Notes: generated by a model from the letters alone, not told the origin. Shown: positions 10,702 through 22,082, counted from the first letter of the stretch. The stretch: DNA of 64,000 nucleotides from Tiliqua scincoides (GCF_035046505.1 NC_089830.1:23104284-23168283); one strand, 5' to 3'. A program made the numbers and translations.

Positions 10702-11258
10702 CTATGGAGATAAGTGTTTGAGAGTCTTTTTTTTGTTTTGTTATTATTATTTATAAATAAATAAAATATTATTTCTGTCTAGATTTTTTTTTAAAGTTTG
10801 GTAAACCTAGGTGGGTCCCAATAGAATGTCATTTTAAAAAGTAGGTCCTGGTGCTAAACAAAGTTTGGGAACTACTACTTTAGACCTTCTAGGTGAAGGA
10901 CAATGCCTTTAACACTTTCTCTCAGTCCCCCTTTCCCTGTGAACAAGTCTAACATGTCAACTGTTGCGTGCATGCATATTATCAGAATCTAAAGAGACAG
11001 TGCTCTGACCCTGAAAAAGAACCGATGTGATTGAGGTGAAAAGCACTATCATAAATGGCTTTCAAAAAGGGACGGTCGAGGTCACGAAGGCTACATGGTA
11101 AGTAAGAAGTACTTACTATGAAAGTTAAGAGGGAAGGCTATCATTTTCGTGCCCTGAATCTGCAAAGGCCTTTTGCTAGCTGCTCTTAGAAAAGGAATGG
11201 TGAACCAATAGGTCTGATCCAAAATGGTTCTTCTTATGTCCTTGTTCTCTTATTCCAG

Positions 11259-12338
11259 ACTGGAAAAGGCAGAAGGCAAGAGTGAAGAAAAACATTCATT
11301 CAAGCAATGGAGAGCACAAGAGTACTAACAAATCTTACTATGCTCCATAATGAGTGCCTGGAACAAGTCAATCATGTCTTGATGAAAAGAGTGAATACAG
11401 TCGCCATGGTAGTCTACAGCCTTGTCTTTGTGCTGGGGACCATCGGAAATGGGCTGGTGATTTTCATCACGGGCTTCCGAATGAAGAAGACGGTGCACGC
11501 GGTCTGGATTCTCAACTTGGCCATCGCTGACTTCACTTTCAGCATCTTTCTCCCATTCAACATTGTCTATGTTGGTCTGAATTTTCATTGGCCATTTGGT
11601 CGCATCATGTGCAAGCTCATTCAAAACATTGCTTTCTTCAATCTCATCGCCAGCATTTTCCTCCTGGTGGTCATCAGCGTTGATCGTTGCATTACCGTGT
11701 GGTGGCCTGTGTGGACTCAGAATTGCCGGACACCCCGGCTGGCTTCCTTTGTGGCTTTGGGCGTTTGGATCCTGGCTGTGCTGTTCTTTTCTCCAGATTT
11801 ATATTTCACGGAAACTTACTATGATGATGAGACAAATACAACTTACTGCTTGAACACGTATGATATAAATGAGGGGGGAGAAAGTATCCACCATGTTATG
11901 GTCATCGCCCGATTCATATTTGGCTTTGCCATCCCCTTCAGTGTCATTGTGATTTGCTATGGGGCAGTTGCATGGAGGATCAGGAGGGATCACTTGTCAC
12001 CATCAAGCAGGCCCTTCAAGATCATCACTGCAGTGATTGTGGCCTTCTTTGTCTGTTGGTTCCCCTTTCACATCTTCTCTTTTCTTATAGTGAAAGCTTT
12101 AAATGAATGCAGTTTACATGTGGTGGCGTATATTGGTCTTCTGTTGTCATACAGCTTGGCTCATTTCAACAGCTGCCTGAACCCCGTCCTGTACTTCTGC
12201 CTGGGGCACAATTTCAAGGATAAGATGAGATGCTCCCTCCTCTCTGCCCTTGTGAATGCCTTCACCGAGGAGAGCAACCAGAGCACCACAAAGACAAAGA
12301 CCAGATCCTCTGCTGAGCTGGAGTCACACAGCTTGTGA
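11259..12338 (+). CDS. Chemerin/FPR-like chemoattractant GPCR (receptor 2)
   Basis: This is a complete 343-residue class A GPCR in one exon. ATG at 11307 lies 49 bases after the acceptor TCTTATTCCAG; the preceding bases of the feature are 5' UTR. Visible are one N-terminal N-glycosylation site (N9-L-T), N48 in TM1, D75 in TM2, C102 pairing with C181 of loop 2, D126-R127-C128 (DRC for DRY, as in formyl-peptide and chemerin receptors), WTQNCRTPR in loop 2 inside the cell, C250-W-F-P253 in TM6 and N292-P-V-L-Y in TM7. A Ser/Thr-rich tail ends in AELESHSL. The family signals through Gi in leukocytes, or in sensory cells in some lineages. The ligand cannot be read from sequence. CMKLR1 is the nearest pattern (FRMKKTV...WILNLAIADF, FKIITAVIVAFFVCWFP). 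It is not a one-to-one orthologue as far as I can tell. Confidence 0.9.
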
Positions 12339-12529
12339 ATACTGGTGCTGATTGCCAACTTATCCTCTTTTCCAAAGAATATTGTTCAATGCCTTCTCCC
12401 ATAAATTCATGCAGACTCTGCTCCGCATCTGCTATTTCTCCCAGCTTCTGTGCACAAATTGTTTGCAAGCTCTGATCTTTCTGTTGTGTTTGAAGATTCC
12501 TTAAAGTCATGGTGAAGTCTGATGCCCTT

Positions 12530-12530
<1 letters not shown>

Positions 12531-12580
<50 letters not shown>
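12531..12580. repeat. (ATCA)n microsatellite
   Basis: About twelve ATCA units occur in a row, just after the receptor 2 3' flank. Confidence 0.95.
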
Positions 12581-12581
<1 letters not shown>

Positions 12582-13449
12582 CTCCCTTCTGGCCCAATCT
12601 GCCAGGGCTGCAGCAAGTCTCTGGCACAAGGCCCTGACAATGACCTTTGGAGTTGTGTTGAAAAGTAGTTTGTGGCAGCGGAAGGGAGGCCGGCTGTGGT
12701 GTGGAGGCCAGAACAATCAGGCTCTAGTCTCCCACACCAGTCAGAAGGTGCCAGGAACCTATGGCAATGTTCACCTCTGAGTGGAGCAGAGGCTTTCTGA
12801 AGCCTGGAAGTGAGCAGAGGCAGTGGCATAGACTCCCACCAGATCCTATCCTCCCTCCTGGTCCCAATCCACACCACCAGACTGCATGTGCCTGCACCAG
12901 TAATTTTTCTGGTGCAGGATCGAGTAGCCCTACTGTGGTTACTGGGGCTTTCCCTGGGGCAAGGGGAGATATATTCCCTATCCTTGGGTTGACCTCCAGC
13001 AGCCTCGTTGCTTGCCTGGACACAGCCAGAGTTGTCAGTTTATGGCTGCATTCTTTTTTCAACTAGAAAATAGCCAGAAGTAGATAGCATGACAGAAATG
13101 TGATTCATTTAAAAACAGAAGGGAAATTGTATCAGACACACTTCAGGGTGCTTTCTTGATGTTCCATCATCTCCTTATATTTATTAGTTACCTTAAAGTT
13201 ATTAACTTCTATATAATGCTTTTTAAATCTCAGGAATGGATGACTTCTTTAGCCCAAGTTCAAAAACCCCTCCTCCACCGTCTTCCCTTTTTGCCGTACC
13301 AGATGGCTGCACCCCGTTCTTTACTCAGAGCGCAGCAATAGGACACAATTATTCATGGATGAGGCCATGTTTTCTAGCCCCGAGCTTGCAGGAAAGATTG
13401 CGAGCATGGAGAGCTGAGTGTGCTGGAAGGAGAAAAAAATATATATTAA
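12581..13449. other. Decayed MITE-like sequence and unassigned intergenic DNA
   Basis: Parts at 12820-13010 resemble the interior of the long Harbinger-like MITEs ('ctttccctggggcaagggga', compare 31230 and 62350). Clear termini are not visible. I see no gene. Confidence 0.35.
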
Positions 13450-13850
13450 ATATGAGTGTTGTGAGAGTTAGACAAAAGGAGATAATTCTTTACCAAGTGT
13501 GGAATTAATTTGTGGAACTCCTTGCCACAGGACGCGGCGACAGTGTCTGGCCAAGGTGCCGTTAAAAGGGGATTGGACTGATTTATGGAAGAAAAGTATC
13601 ACTGGTTACAAGCCATGATGAGTATGTGCAAGCTCCTGGTTTAGAAGCCTAGAGATGGTTTAGAAACCTAGAGAAACCTAGAAATAGGCTGTCTCTAACC
13701 TGCAAGGTGTAAGGGAGTGGCAACAGGATTCAGGTGTCTTACTGGGTTGAGTGCTTCCTGAGGCATCTGGTGGGCCTTTGTGAGATACAGAAAACTGGAC
13801 TAGGTGGGCCTTTGGCCTGATCCACTAGGGCTCTTCTTATGTTACAATAC
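13450..13850 (+). mobile_element. CR1/L3-like LINE 3' fragment
   Basis: Fragments of the LINE C-terminus are readable (WNSLP-type 'tggaactccttgccacagg', then 'aaaaggggattggact'). They are followed by the tail 'gagatacagaaaactggact' and 'ttcttatgtt'. It is 5' truncated. The same family lies at 50575-50690, 51222-52866 and 60125-60650. Confidence 0.7.
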
Positions 13851-14069
13851 CAGGGCCAAAAATATTTAGGACTTTAAAGGTAACAACCACCACCTTGGCT
13901 TGCACCGAGAAAGAGATCAAGAGCCAATGCAGTTGGAACTTGTTGTACCTGCAAGTTTGCTTGAAGGAAATGAGAATGAGGAAGTAGAGCTTACATTGAA
14001 TCCATTCTCAGGGAGAACTGGTGTCAAGTGCACCTTAAGGGACCACTCTTTAAGTAGTTGCTTGGATAA

Positions 14070-14190
14070 GGATTTGAAGAGTAGAAACACCCTGGAACTT
14101 CAGCTTCTACATCACATCCACCTTGCAAGGCAGAGAGAAACCTCTGAGGACCACCACGCCTAGACAAGCGTCTTGAAGTCATCAAGCAAG
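14070..14190 (+). other. 5' non-coding exon copy (exon 1) of receptor unit 3
   Basis: The text 'acaccctggaacttcagctt' to 'gtcatcaagcaagg' matches the exon at 44596-44703. The donor has changed to AA|GCAAGG, so splicing may be weak or lost. The dependent receptor (15389) is itself broken. Confidence 0.45.
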
Positions 14191-15006
14191 GGGGGCACAC
14201 ACGGAGGGTGGGGTGGATTAGGAGAGCTTGAGATCCAATTGTGCTGGATTCTTTTCTGCAAGAGAAGCTGTCTCGATACAGAGAAATGTCCTTGGATTTC
14301 ATGGGCAGGATTCAGCATTCATTCATTTAGTACACGTATAATCATTTTCCCTAGGGCATAACCAGTTCCTAAATGGGAACCAGTGCCTGATCAGCATCTC
14401 TATGAGGCTACCCTCTTGCCTTTGATTCCCATCATCCAGTTATTAGATGCTAGTGCTTCTCTGGGGATCAGATGTGACATTGCAGGCAGAAATTCTACTC
14501 AGTTGGATTGATGAGGAGGGGTTGTGGAAGCCTTTTTTTGAAAATCTGGTTCAAGAAACCTACAGTAACAAACTAGCATTTGTAGCAAATCCAGCTGCAA
14601 GAAAAATATATTCATTTTCTAAAGAATGGCCCTCAATTTTGGGTGTATCTTCTTTTCATTTTTCCACCTTCTTTTCCATTTTCCACAATCAGACTGAGAA
14701 ACCTCTGACAACTACCCTTTCTAAGCAAGTAAATTTATTTAAACAATTCATATCCTGTCAGTCCCTCAAAAATAAATGGGGAAAGAAGTATACTATACAG
14801 CCTAGACAGGAGGAAAAACCCCAGTGGGGTACAAAAATAGGAGCATATGAGGTGCAACCACTGCAGAAATCTTCAAAAAAGATAAAAGCCATCAAATGGG
14901 TGGAGTAAACTCTCAGGCCTGGGTGAGGAAGAGAAGGATATCAGTTTATGGAAAGAAAATGGGTACAATTCATTGGTTGAAGGAAGGAAGGAGCCTGGGG
15001 CATTAT

Positions 15007-15114
15007 TAGGGCTGCAGCTCAAGTTGGCCACTCAGAGCGAGTTCAAGAGAATTGCACACACCAAGAAAGCTAATCAGGGAATAACAGCAGATTAGAGATA
15101 GCCATAGGTCAGAG
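15007..15114 (+). other. Second 5' non-coding exon of receptor unit 3
   Basis: The exon-like segment ends in TCAGAG|GTAAGAGTG, a strong donor. Its copies at 26606, 51100 and 61569 also keep a donor. It carries no long open frame. Splicing to 15341 is inferred. Confidence 0.5.
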
Positions 15115-15340
15115 GTAAGAGTGAAGGCTTCAAGAGCCACAGTCAATGTTCCCCTTAGCATTACTCAAAGGGAAATGTGGAGCTTTCTGAGAGTTGGTGA
15201 TGAAAACTACCCTTTGGCAGGAACTGAGCTCTGGTTGGAGTCCGGGAAGTAAGCAGTTGGGTCTCTCTCCCTTGCTGTTGGTGTTCACACTAAAGAGTTG
15301 GTTTATTCTATTTATTCACACTAATATTTTTTTATTCCAG

Positions 15341-17217
15341 GCAGGTAAAGACAGAAGACAATAGTGAAGAAAAATACCCATTCCAGCAATGGAGAACACA
15401 ACTCTATATAACTACACTTTGGTTGCTACATTCGATTATATGCAATATGTCTTGTCGGAAATAATGCATATTTTCTTGATAGTATCCTACAGCCTTGTCT
15501 TTATGTTGGGAACCATAAGAAATGGGTTAGTGATTTTCATCACAGGCTTCTGCATGAAGAAGATGGTCCACACCGTCTGGATTCTCAACTTGGCCATCGC
15601 TGACTTCACCTTCAGCTCCTTCCTGCTGTTCAACATTGTCCATTTAGGCCTGAGATTTTATTGGTCATTTGGCCAAGTCCTGAGCAAGTTCCAAGGTGCC
15701 ACTGTTTTCTTCAATTTCTTTGCCAGCATTTACCTCCTGATGGTGATCAGTGTAGACCATTGTATTGCTGTGTGATGTCCTGTCTGGGCTCGGAATCACC
15801 GGACACCCCGGCTGGCTTCCTTTGTGGATTTGGGCATTTGGATCCTGGCTGTTCTGTTCTCCAAATGTATATTTAAAGGGAAATTATTATAATGAGGAGA
15901 CAAATACAATTCTCTGCTATAATGATTATGTCATCATTGGTATAGTAGAACGAATAAGTCCCCCCTATGCTGTGGTCATCATCCGATTCATCTTTGGCTT
16001 CGTCATCCCATTCAGTGCCATTGTCGTGTGCTATGGGGCAATTGTTTTGAAGCTCAGGAGGGACCAGTTGTCACAATCAGACAAGCCCTTCAAAGTTATC
16101 ACTGCAGTGATTGTGGCCTTTTTTGTCTGTTGGTCACTGTCATGAATATGTACAGTTCAGGCCTAGTAGCATTGCAAAGCCTGAACCACAGTGACCCAGT
16201 AACACAGAAGGGGCTTGCAGTCCTGGCTGCCAGGATTTACAACTCAATGGAAGGTGATTATGTAGCACCTAGGCAGCCAGAAAGATGCCCATCAAGGATG
16301 GAATGCAGCTGCAGATCTCCAGGGGGGAGGGAAGAGCTGAGAGGGCGAGCTTCCAGCCCCACTTCTGGAGGACAGGGTCTTTTGGTCTTTGTTCCTTGTC
16401 TCTTGGTGAGAGAGGTGGTGGGTGCACATCCTGCCCCACCAGGACCATGTGGCCATAGGTAACTGGCCTGAGGATCTACAAAAGAAGCTGACCCAGGTGA
16501 GGGTTAGAGAATAATAGAGTTAGCCAGTTAGCTTTGTTGTTTTATGCTGATATGTTCCTAGAAGTTTTTATGCCTCTAGCATTTGCTGCCTTTTGTAACT
16601 TTTAGTAACCATATGTATTTAATAAAGTAGAAAATCTTTTTACCATGTTGGTTCATTGTCTGTTGGGGACAAAGGTTCAGAATCCTGCCTAGCCGTTCAG
16701 CAAGCTACCAAAAATCCTCATTGTGGACTAGTAACTTGAGGACTGAGACTTTAAGTAAAGAAAGTGCTCAGTGCTTACAAGGGATATAGTTAAGCCTAGA
16801 GGGTCTCGGTGTCCCTGGACTGAGGCACTGGGTCTTACAGGGTGGTGGCAGTACTACCGAACAGGGATCTTTGAGGGCTCTAAGGTTCAGAACCAACAAC
16901 TCTGAGCACCCCAAAACCCTGGGAGTGAGACCCAAGTGTACGACAGTCACCTTTTCATGTCTTTTCTATTTTGGAGCTGAAGTATTTATCTGAATCAAGC
17001 ATGAATCTGTTGTTTATAGGTATTCGCTTGTCGTACAGTTTGGCTTTTTATAACAGCTGCCTTAACCCCATCCTGTACTTCTGCATGGGGCACAATTTCA
17101 AGGAGAAGCTGAGATGCTCCTTCCTCTCTGCCCTTGCCAATCACTGAGGAGAGCAACCACCACACCACAAACACGAGGGCCAGACCCTCTGCTGAGCTGG
17201 AGTCCCGCAGCTTGTGA
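15341..17217 (+). pseudogene. Broken chemerin/FPR-like GPCR split by a solo LTR (receptor 3)
   Basis: The acceptor TTTTATTCCAG precedes the start ATG at 15389. The frame gives N-terminal NYT, TM1-TM3 and IRNGLVI in TM1 (R for G). The family DRC has become DHC. TGA at 15773-15775 replaces the conserved Trp of loop 2. A 5-nt deletion near 15853 then shifts the frame. TM5 and the start of TM6 follow (FKVITAVIVAFFVCW). An 808-bp solo LTR (16138-16945) interrupts TM6. TM7 and the tail resume at 16951 and end with a paralogue-like LESRSL stop at 17217, after an internal loss in the SALANAF region. It is a host pseudogene with several independent lesions. Confidence 0.9.
16138..16945. mobile_element. 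Solo LTR inside receptor 3
   Basis: The element begins TGTCATGAATATG and ends GTGTACGACA, so the termini are TGTC/GACA. It is flanked by the identical 5-mer GTCAC (16133-16137 and 16946-16950). An AATAAA lies near 16620. No internal retroviral genes are present, so only the recombined LTR remains. The exact duplication suggests moderate rather than great age. The family is not assigned. Confidence 0.85.
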
Positions 17218-17380
17218 ATACTGGTGGTCACTTCCTCTTTCCAACCTCTTCTATTTTCTGAGGAATATAATTCAATGTGTACTGTACTAAATGAGTTTTC
17301 TAGGCATCTTTTATGCCCTTTGTACCCTTTCACCTATATCCTTTAAAAAAAGTAGAAAGTAATAAGTTACTGTCCTTCAC

Positions 17381-17381
<1 letters not shown>

Positions 17382-17428
<47 letters not shown>
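17382..17428. repeat. (GT)n microsatellite
   Basis: A perfect GT run in the 3' flank of receptor 3. Confidence 0.95.
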
Positions 17429-17432
<4 letters not shown>

Positions 17433-17660
17433 TTGGTTGTGCACCTTTCCACTTACCTTCACTCCTGTTGTGGAATGTGGTGCTTCACTCCACATGTAGA
17501 GTTCGGCTATGTGTTTTGGCCAGTATTGCTAAGGAGGTAGCTCTCAGTCTTACTAAAGGAGATGGTCTTGTCTTTTTAAAGGCTTTACCGAGAGTCACTT
17601 TGCAAAACAAGCTGCTCTGATGTAACACACAAGGTGGTTTTTATTTCCTTCCCATTTCTG

Positions 17661-17666
17661 AATAAA
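17661..17666 (+). terminator. Poly(A) signal of receptor unit 3
   Basis: AATAAA lies in the family context CCCATTTCTGAATAAAATG, about 440 bases after the receptor 3 stop codon. Confidence 0.55.
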
Positions 17667-17899
17667 ATGTTGTTTGATCTCGTTGTTGTTGTTCATGCTT
17701 GTGGCGGGGGCGGTCAGGGGACAACACTTTCCCAGTTCCCAGTTACTTTCCACCAAAACCCACTAACAGGGACTCAGAGAGAAATTTTATCAGGTGGTAC
17801 AAAATTTCTTTTGTGCCCCTTCCCTTCTTCATTGCATCATATTTCCATGAGATCATTGAATCATTTTTTTTTCCAAACTGCAATATGTATTTAACTATG

Positions 17900-18258
17900 T
17901 TGTTGGCAACCTTCAGTCTCGAAAGACTATGGTATCACGCTCTGAAAGGTGGTTCTGGAACAGTATCTAGTGTGGCTGAAAAGGCCAATTTGGGAGTGAC
18001 AATCCTTTCCACACCGGGAGCAAGTGCAGTCTGTCCCTGGTCGGTCTCCCTGGCTATGGGCCTTCCTTCTTTGCCTCTTTGCCTCAGACTGTTGGCCAAG
18101 TGTCTCTTCAAACTGGGAAAGGCCATGCTGCACAGCCTGCCTCCAAGCGGGCCGCTCAGAGGCCAGGGTTTCCCGCCTGTTGAGGTCCACTCCTAAGGCC
18201 TTCAGATCCCTCTTGCAGATGTCCTTGTATCGCAGCTGTGGTCTACCTGTAGGGCGCT
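17900..18258 (-). mobile_element. 3' end of a LINE with C-terminal zinc-knuckle
   Basis: On the minus strand it encodes the end of a non-LTR ORF2 with 'LRYKDICKRDLKALGVDLN', a basic linker and CSRCGKDCHSQIGLFSHTRYC-type Cys/His spacing. It starts on the plus strand at GTTGGCAACC. The (GT)n run follows at 18300. It is close in sequence to the copies at 5903-6252 and 57661-58110, hence a fairly young family. Confidence 0.8.
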
Positions 18259-18298
18259 TTCCTATGTAGGGCGCTTTAACTATGTGGGTATGCACAAA

Positions 18299-18299
<1 letters not shown>

Positions 18300-18344
<45 letters not shown>
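18300..18344. repeat. (GT)n microsatellite
   Basis: A perfect GT run followed by a TATATA-rich stretch to 18405. Confidence 0.95.
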
Positions 18345-18353
<9 letters not shown>

Positions 18354-18405
18354 GTATATATATCTGCTTATACATATATAAGATATATATGTATATATAT
18401 CTGCT

Positions 18406-18780
18406 TTCTCTTAGGCTGATTTAATCTTTCTGTGGGCAACGGAAAGAAACTCTTATCTACAGTTTAAGTCAGATGTTTTGGATATGTGAGGACATGAACA
18501 GAACAGGACACATGAGACTTTTCCTGTTTTGTTCCCTGACATTAACGTGATGCCCATCATAGAATTTCCAACTCCTGATAAACTGTTTGTGAAGCGTGTT
18601 TGTGGAACTAGATGAAAGGTAGCAGAGGTCTAGCAAAGAGTGAGGTCTTTATACAGCTCTGCTCTTGCAATTCACTGTCACCCCTTTTCTTTTTTTTGGG
18701 GGGGGGTCCATATTGGTGCCTTGGAAAAACCCTATAGCAGGCTAGATCAACATCTTGTCAGAGTATCCTGGGGTTCTGGT
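18406..18780 (+). other. Duplicated intron segment of receptor unit 4
   Basis: This matches the unit 1 intron from about 1470-1830 ('gtttgtgaagcgtgtttgtgg', 'acatcttgtcagag'). The exon 1 expected upstream is missing, apparently replaced by the LINE tail and microsatellite. Confidence 0.5.
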
Positions 18781-18810
18781 ATAAAACATACACAAAACAT
18801 GTATGTACAT

Positions 18811-19271
18811 ACAGGTTGAGACTAATTATTTGCGTGGGTTCCGTTCCAAGCACTCATGTGGATTAAAAAAACGTACTATAGCAAATCAATTTAAAAAACA
18901 AAGTTTTTTTTTGCTCCAGTGATTGAAAAACAGCCTTGCTGACCTTTTGGCTCTAAGATAAGAGCCATCCATCAGCACTTCACTCAGCCCCTCCCTTAAC
19001 CAATGCAAAATGATCACATTTCTTTCAAGTGTGGGGGGGGGAGGGAGCGAGGGGTCGGTAGGAGAGAGAAGGATTGATGGATTGTTAGCATGCTGCTGCT
19101 GCTGCTCTCTCTCTCTCTCTCTCTCTCATTAAGGAGGCTGTTCAGTTTTTAGAACTGATTCTAAAGGAATGCACTTTTCCCCTTCTCCAGGGATCAGCAC
19201 ATTCTTTCTCATTTGCAGGGGCCATTCGTGTTGAGTCAAATCCGTGTATAAAAAATCCATGTATAAATAGG
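18811..19271. mobile_element. DNA transposon with TACAGGT ends
   Basis: It starts TACAGGTTGAGACTAATTATT and ends TATAAATAGGCTGGACCTGTA, imperfect inverted termini. A decayed copy lies at 10056-10701 and a partial one at 24528-24655. It includes a (CT)n run at 19104-19127. No transposase is seen. Confidence 0.65.
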
Positions 19272-19483
19272 CTGGACCTGTATACAAAAGTATACAAAAT
19301 GTGTATCATGTGTATCATACAAAAGTATACAAAATGTGTATCATTTTCTTACAGGTATACAAAAGTATACAAAATGTGTATCATTTTCTTTCTTATAATA
19401 TCAGTTTAGGGCAGGAAACTGGGGTCAATTCATTGGTTGGAGGAGGGAGGGAGGGAGGGAGGAGCCCCCGCAGTTATTAGAGC

Positions 19484-19590
19484 TGCAGCTCAAGTCAGCT
19501 GCTCAGAGTTCAACAGCACCACTGTGCATACCTGGAGGGCTGATCAGAGATAAGCGACAGATTGGATTGGAGTCTGGGGGCCATGGCAAG
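19484..19590 (+). other. Second 5' non-coding exon copy of receptor unit 4, decayed
   Basis: The text 'gctgcagctcaagtcagctg' to 'gacagattgg' matches the exon at 15007-15114. The GTAAGAG donor is not preserved at the expected place. Confidence 0.4.
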
Positions 19591-19858
19591 TGATCTTAGG
19601 AAACATCAGGTGCTCTGGGTAAGTTGGACCCCAACAGTAATTTTAAAACTGATAATATTTTATTTAAAAAAAACAAAAAACAAATACTGTATTTTACTTC
19701 TTTACAGAACTGCTTTATTTCCTAGCTTCTCAAATTATCATAACCGGAGCACTCATGGTTAAAATGTCTGGGTCTACCGGCCATAAAATTCCAGAACAAC
19801 TAATGTTTGATGAATTAAAAACCATGCTTCATCTTACAATCGCTGTAGGCATCGTCAG

Positions 19859-19990
19859 GCATCCAAAGGCTAAACTCCACCATTCCAAAGTGTGTCAACT
19901 TCCTGCTCTCTATTTAACAGCAAAGGTCTTCCCAAACCCAACTCAGTTAATCAAAGGCGTCCAATACACATGGGACTTCATCCTAATGTA
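19859..19990 (+). repeat. Left arm of a ~130-bp inverted repeat
   Basis: The sequence (including 'gtgtcaacttcctgctctct' and 'aatacacatgggact') is the reverse complement, at roughly 85% by eye, of 21868-22000. The LINE at 20057-21837 lies in the spacer. Confidence 0.75.
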
Positions 19991-20056
19991 AGAGGCACTT
20001 AAAGTGACAACTTCCTTTAAGTTAATTCAAAATTACTAAAAACTTCCTTTGAAACA

Positions 20057-21837
20057 GTCAACAGTCAGTCAACAAAACCTTTATTAGGCATAAACATTTG
20101 ATAGGTGAAGACTCTGTACAGAAACCGTAGAGAGACTAGAAACCTAAGCAGTACATAAATATATGTATATGTGCGCACCTATGTGTACACACAGATACGA
20201 ACGTACATTACATTTTACATACAAACATGAATTATTTAAAAGACAGAAAACAATCAGTTACTTTGCAGATATTGCCAAGATGTAATATACTGTGATTGCT
20301 TGATACAAAAAGCTTGGCTCGATTCAGATTACTCAAATTTAGGAACTGTGCGACTGAGAGGGCTGTATGCTCTACATCACCTGCTAGAAGGAATTGAATT
20401 ATAGCTTTCTCAGAATGCCCTGTTTTAGCATGGAGCAAGGGAGAGAGAAATTGCTGTCTTAGCGCTTGATATCTGGGACAATGTAACATAATGTGTGTGG
20501 ATGATTCTACTTCACCTAAATTGCAGCTACATATACGATCTTCCCAGGAGGCGTTTCTAAATCTGCCATGTAAGTCTTTAGAGGGGGTCACATTACAACG
20601 TGCCAAGGTAAAGGCCCGTCTCTCCAGGGGGTGCATTAGGAGGGACAGATATTTTGGTTGTTGACCACTTGTGATTTTAAGTTGAAAATTCAGAGGGGAA
20701 CATTTTTTCTGTGCTGCGCCTAGAATCTCTTGCCTTTCTATGTCATATAGTCTGGTTTTCACAAGTCTGGTGATAACTTCAGGAGAGGGAGCTCCTTGTA
20801 GATTGACCTCAAGGCCCATCTGTTGAGTTTTTTTTATAAAATAGTACTAGGCAAGGGGTTAACGTTGAATCAGTCAACAGCCCCTTTAGCAGCAAGTTGT
20901 GATCAGCCCTGAAAAAGACTTTGGCCCAGTATTTTAAAAAACTGGACCATGCATGTAACTCCAGTCTGTATTGACCTGATTTCAGGCAAAATGCTGCATA
21001 GGGAACGCAATGCAGTAAGCCGAGAATTTTGTAAAGAAATTTGGATTGAACCCTTTCAAGTGTATTATTTAATGCCGGCATCCATACTGGGATGCCATAT
21101 AAAATTTGTGGTATAACTTTAGCACTGAAAGTTTGTAAAGCAGCTGGTACAAACCGGTTGCCCCAGGAGAAGAAAAAGCGAGTTATAGCTTGAACCACTG
21201 GTTTGGATGAATTAATTGCAATTGATCGATGAGAGGACCAGGAATGCTTGTAATGAAATCGAAGACCAAGGTATTGGAATTCCTTGACCTGCTGTACTAA
21301 TTTTCCACTGAAAAGCCAAGATTGTGGTTTCCATGAGTTCCCAAAAACCACAATTTTAGACTTTTCATAGTTTAACTGCAAAGAGTTTATTGTAAAATAT
21401 TCAATGCAGGCTTTGACCAGTCTCCGTAAGCCTATTTTTGTACGTGAGATCAGAGCCATGTCGTCAGCATATAAAAGTAAAGGGGCGTCCACCGATCCCA
21501 GTTTGGGGCAATGCGAGTCAAGCTTTGTTAAGAAGGGGGCCAAATCATTGATGAAAAGGATGAACAAAATGGGTGCCAGCACACAACCCTGCTTGACCCT
21601 CTTGTTGATCGGGATTGGAGCTGAAAGGTCACCTTGTGGGGATAATTTCATTTGACAGGAAGTGTTTAGGTGGAGGACACAAATTAATTCTAATAATCTT
21701 TTGTCAAGTCCCATCTTCTCAAGTTTTTCCCAGAGTCTGTCCCTATCAATAGAGTCAAAGGCAGACTTTAAATCCAGGAACGCCACATGGAGTCGAGATT
21801 TCTTTTGAAATCTCCTTTGAAACATCCAGTCATCCTT
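20057..21837 (-). mobile_element. LINE reverse-transcriptase fragment with 14-bp target duplication
   Basis: On the minus strand two frames give the C-terminal two thirds of a non-LTR ORF2. The first (21852 to 20809) has LDLKSAFDSIDRDRLWEKL, KQGCVLAPILFILFIND and the catalytic LLLYADDMALIS. The second (20819 to 20232) has a thumb/C-terminal part with a CxLxxxxSxxHxxxxCP zinc-like motif. They differ by a shift at an A8 run near 20830, so the fragment is nearly intact apart from this and 5' truncation. The 3' end is GCCTAATAAAGGTTT. The 14-mer cttcctttgaaaca flanks it (20043-20056 and 21838-21851). The clade (Vingi/I-like?) is a guess. Confidence 0.85.
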
Positions 21838-21867
21838 CTTCCTTTGAAACATCCAGTCATGTAGAAA

Positions 21868-22000
21868 GATAGTATGAGTCCCATGTGTATTGGATGCCTT
21901 TGATTAACTCAGTTGGGTTTGAGAAGAGCTGTGCTGTTAAATAGAGAACAGGAAGTTGACACGACTTGGTGGAAATTTTGCCTTTGGATATAAACAAAAG
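21868..22000 (-). repeat. Right arm of a ~130-bp inverted repeat
   Basis: Reverse complement of 19859-19990 (contains 'agtcccatgtgtattgg' and 'aggaagttgacac'). Before the LINE arrived, the arms would have been separated by roughly 80 bp. Confidence 0.75.
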
Positions 22001-22077
22001 GTGCGATTCTTCTCCATGAAAGTAACGTGTTAACACAGGGGCAAGAAGAATTGGACTTTTTCCTTTATGGAAGGGGA

Positions 22078-22082
<5 letters not shown>

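Larger units (their letters stand above)
9864..10876. mobile_element. hAT-type element carrying two nested insertions
   Basis: The ends are GTAGTGGTTTCCAAACT and AGTTTGGGAACTACT. Flanking 8-mers cctttaaa and actttaga match at 6 of 8 positions. Inside lies another DNA element (10056-10701), which itself contains a Harbinger MITE (10427-10591). The receptor 2 coding exon starts about 430 bp downstream. Confidence 0.75.

Noticed and set aside
14447-14908. 153-codon open frame upstream of receptor 3
   Set aside because: It lies in duplicated unit intron. The matching stretch in other units (for example 26500-26700, 45500-45850) does not preserve the frame.
17381-17620. Frames made of Cys-Val repeats
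   Set aside because: They are translations of (GT)n microsatellites, as at 22030-22224 and 41304-41609.
20232-21852. Two frames as candidate host genes
   Set aside because: YADD reverse-transcriptase core, 5' truncation, a LINE-type 3' end and a 14-bp target duplication show a non-LTR retrotransposon.
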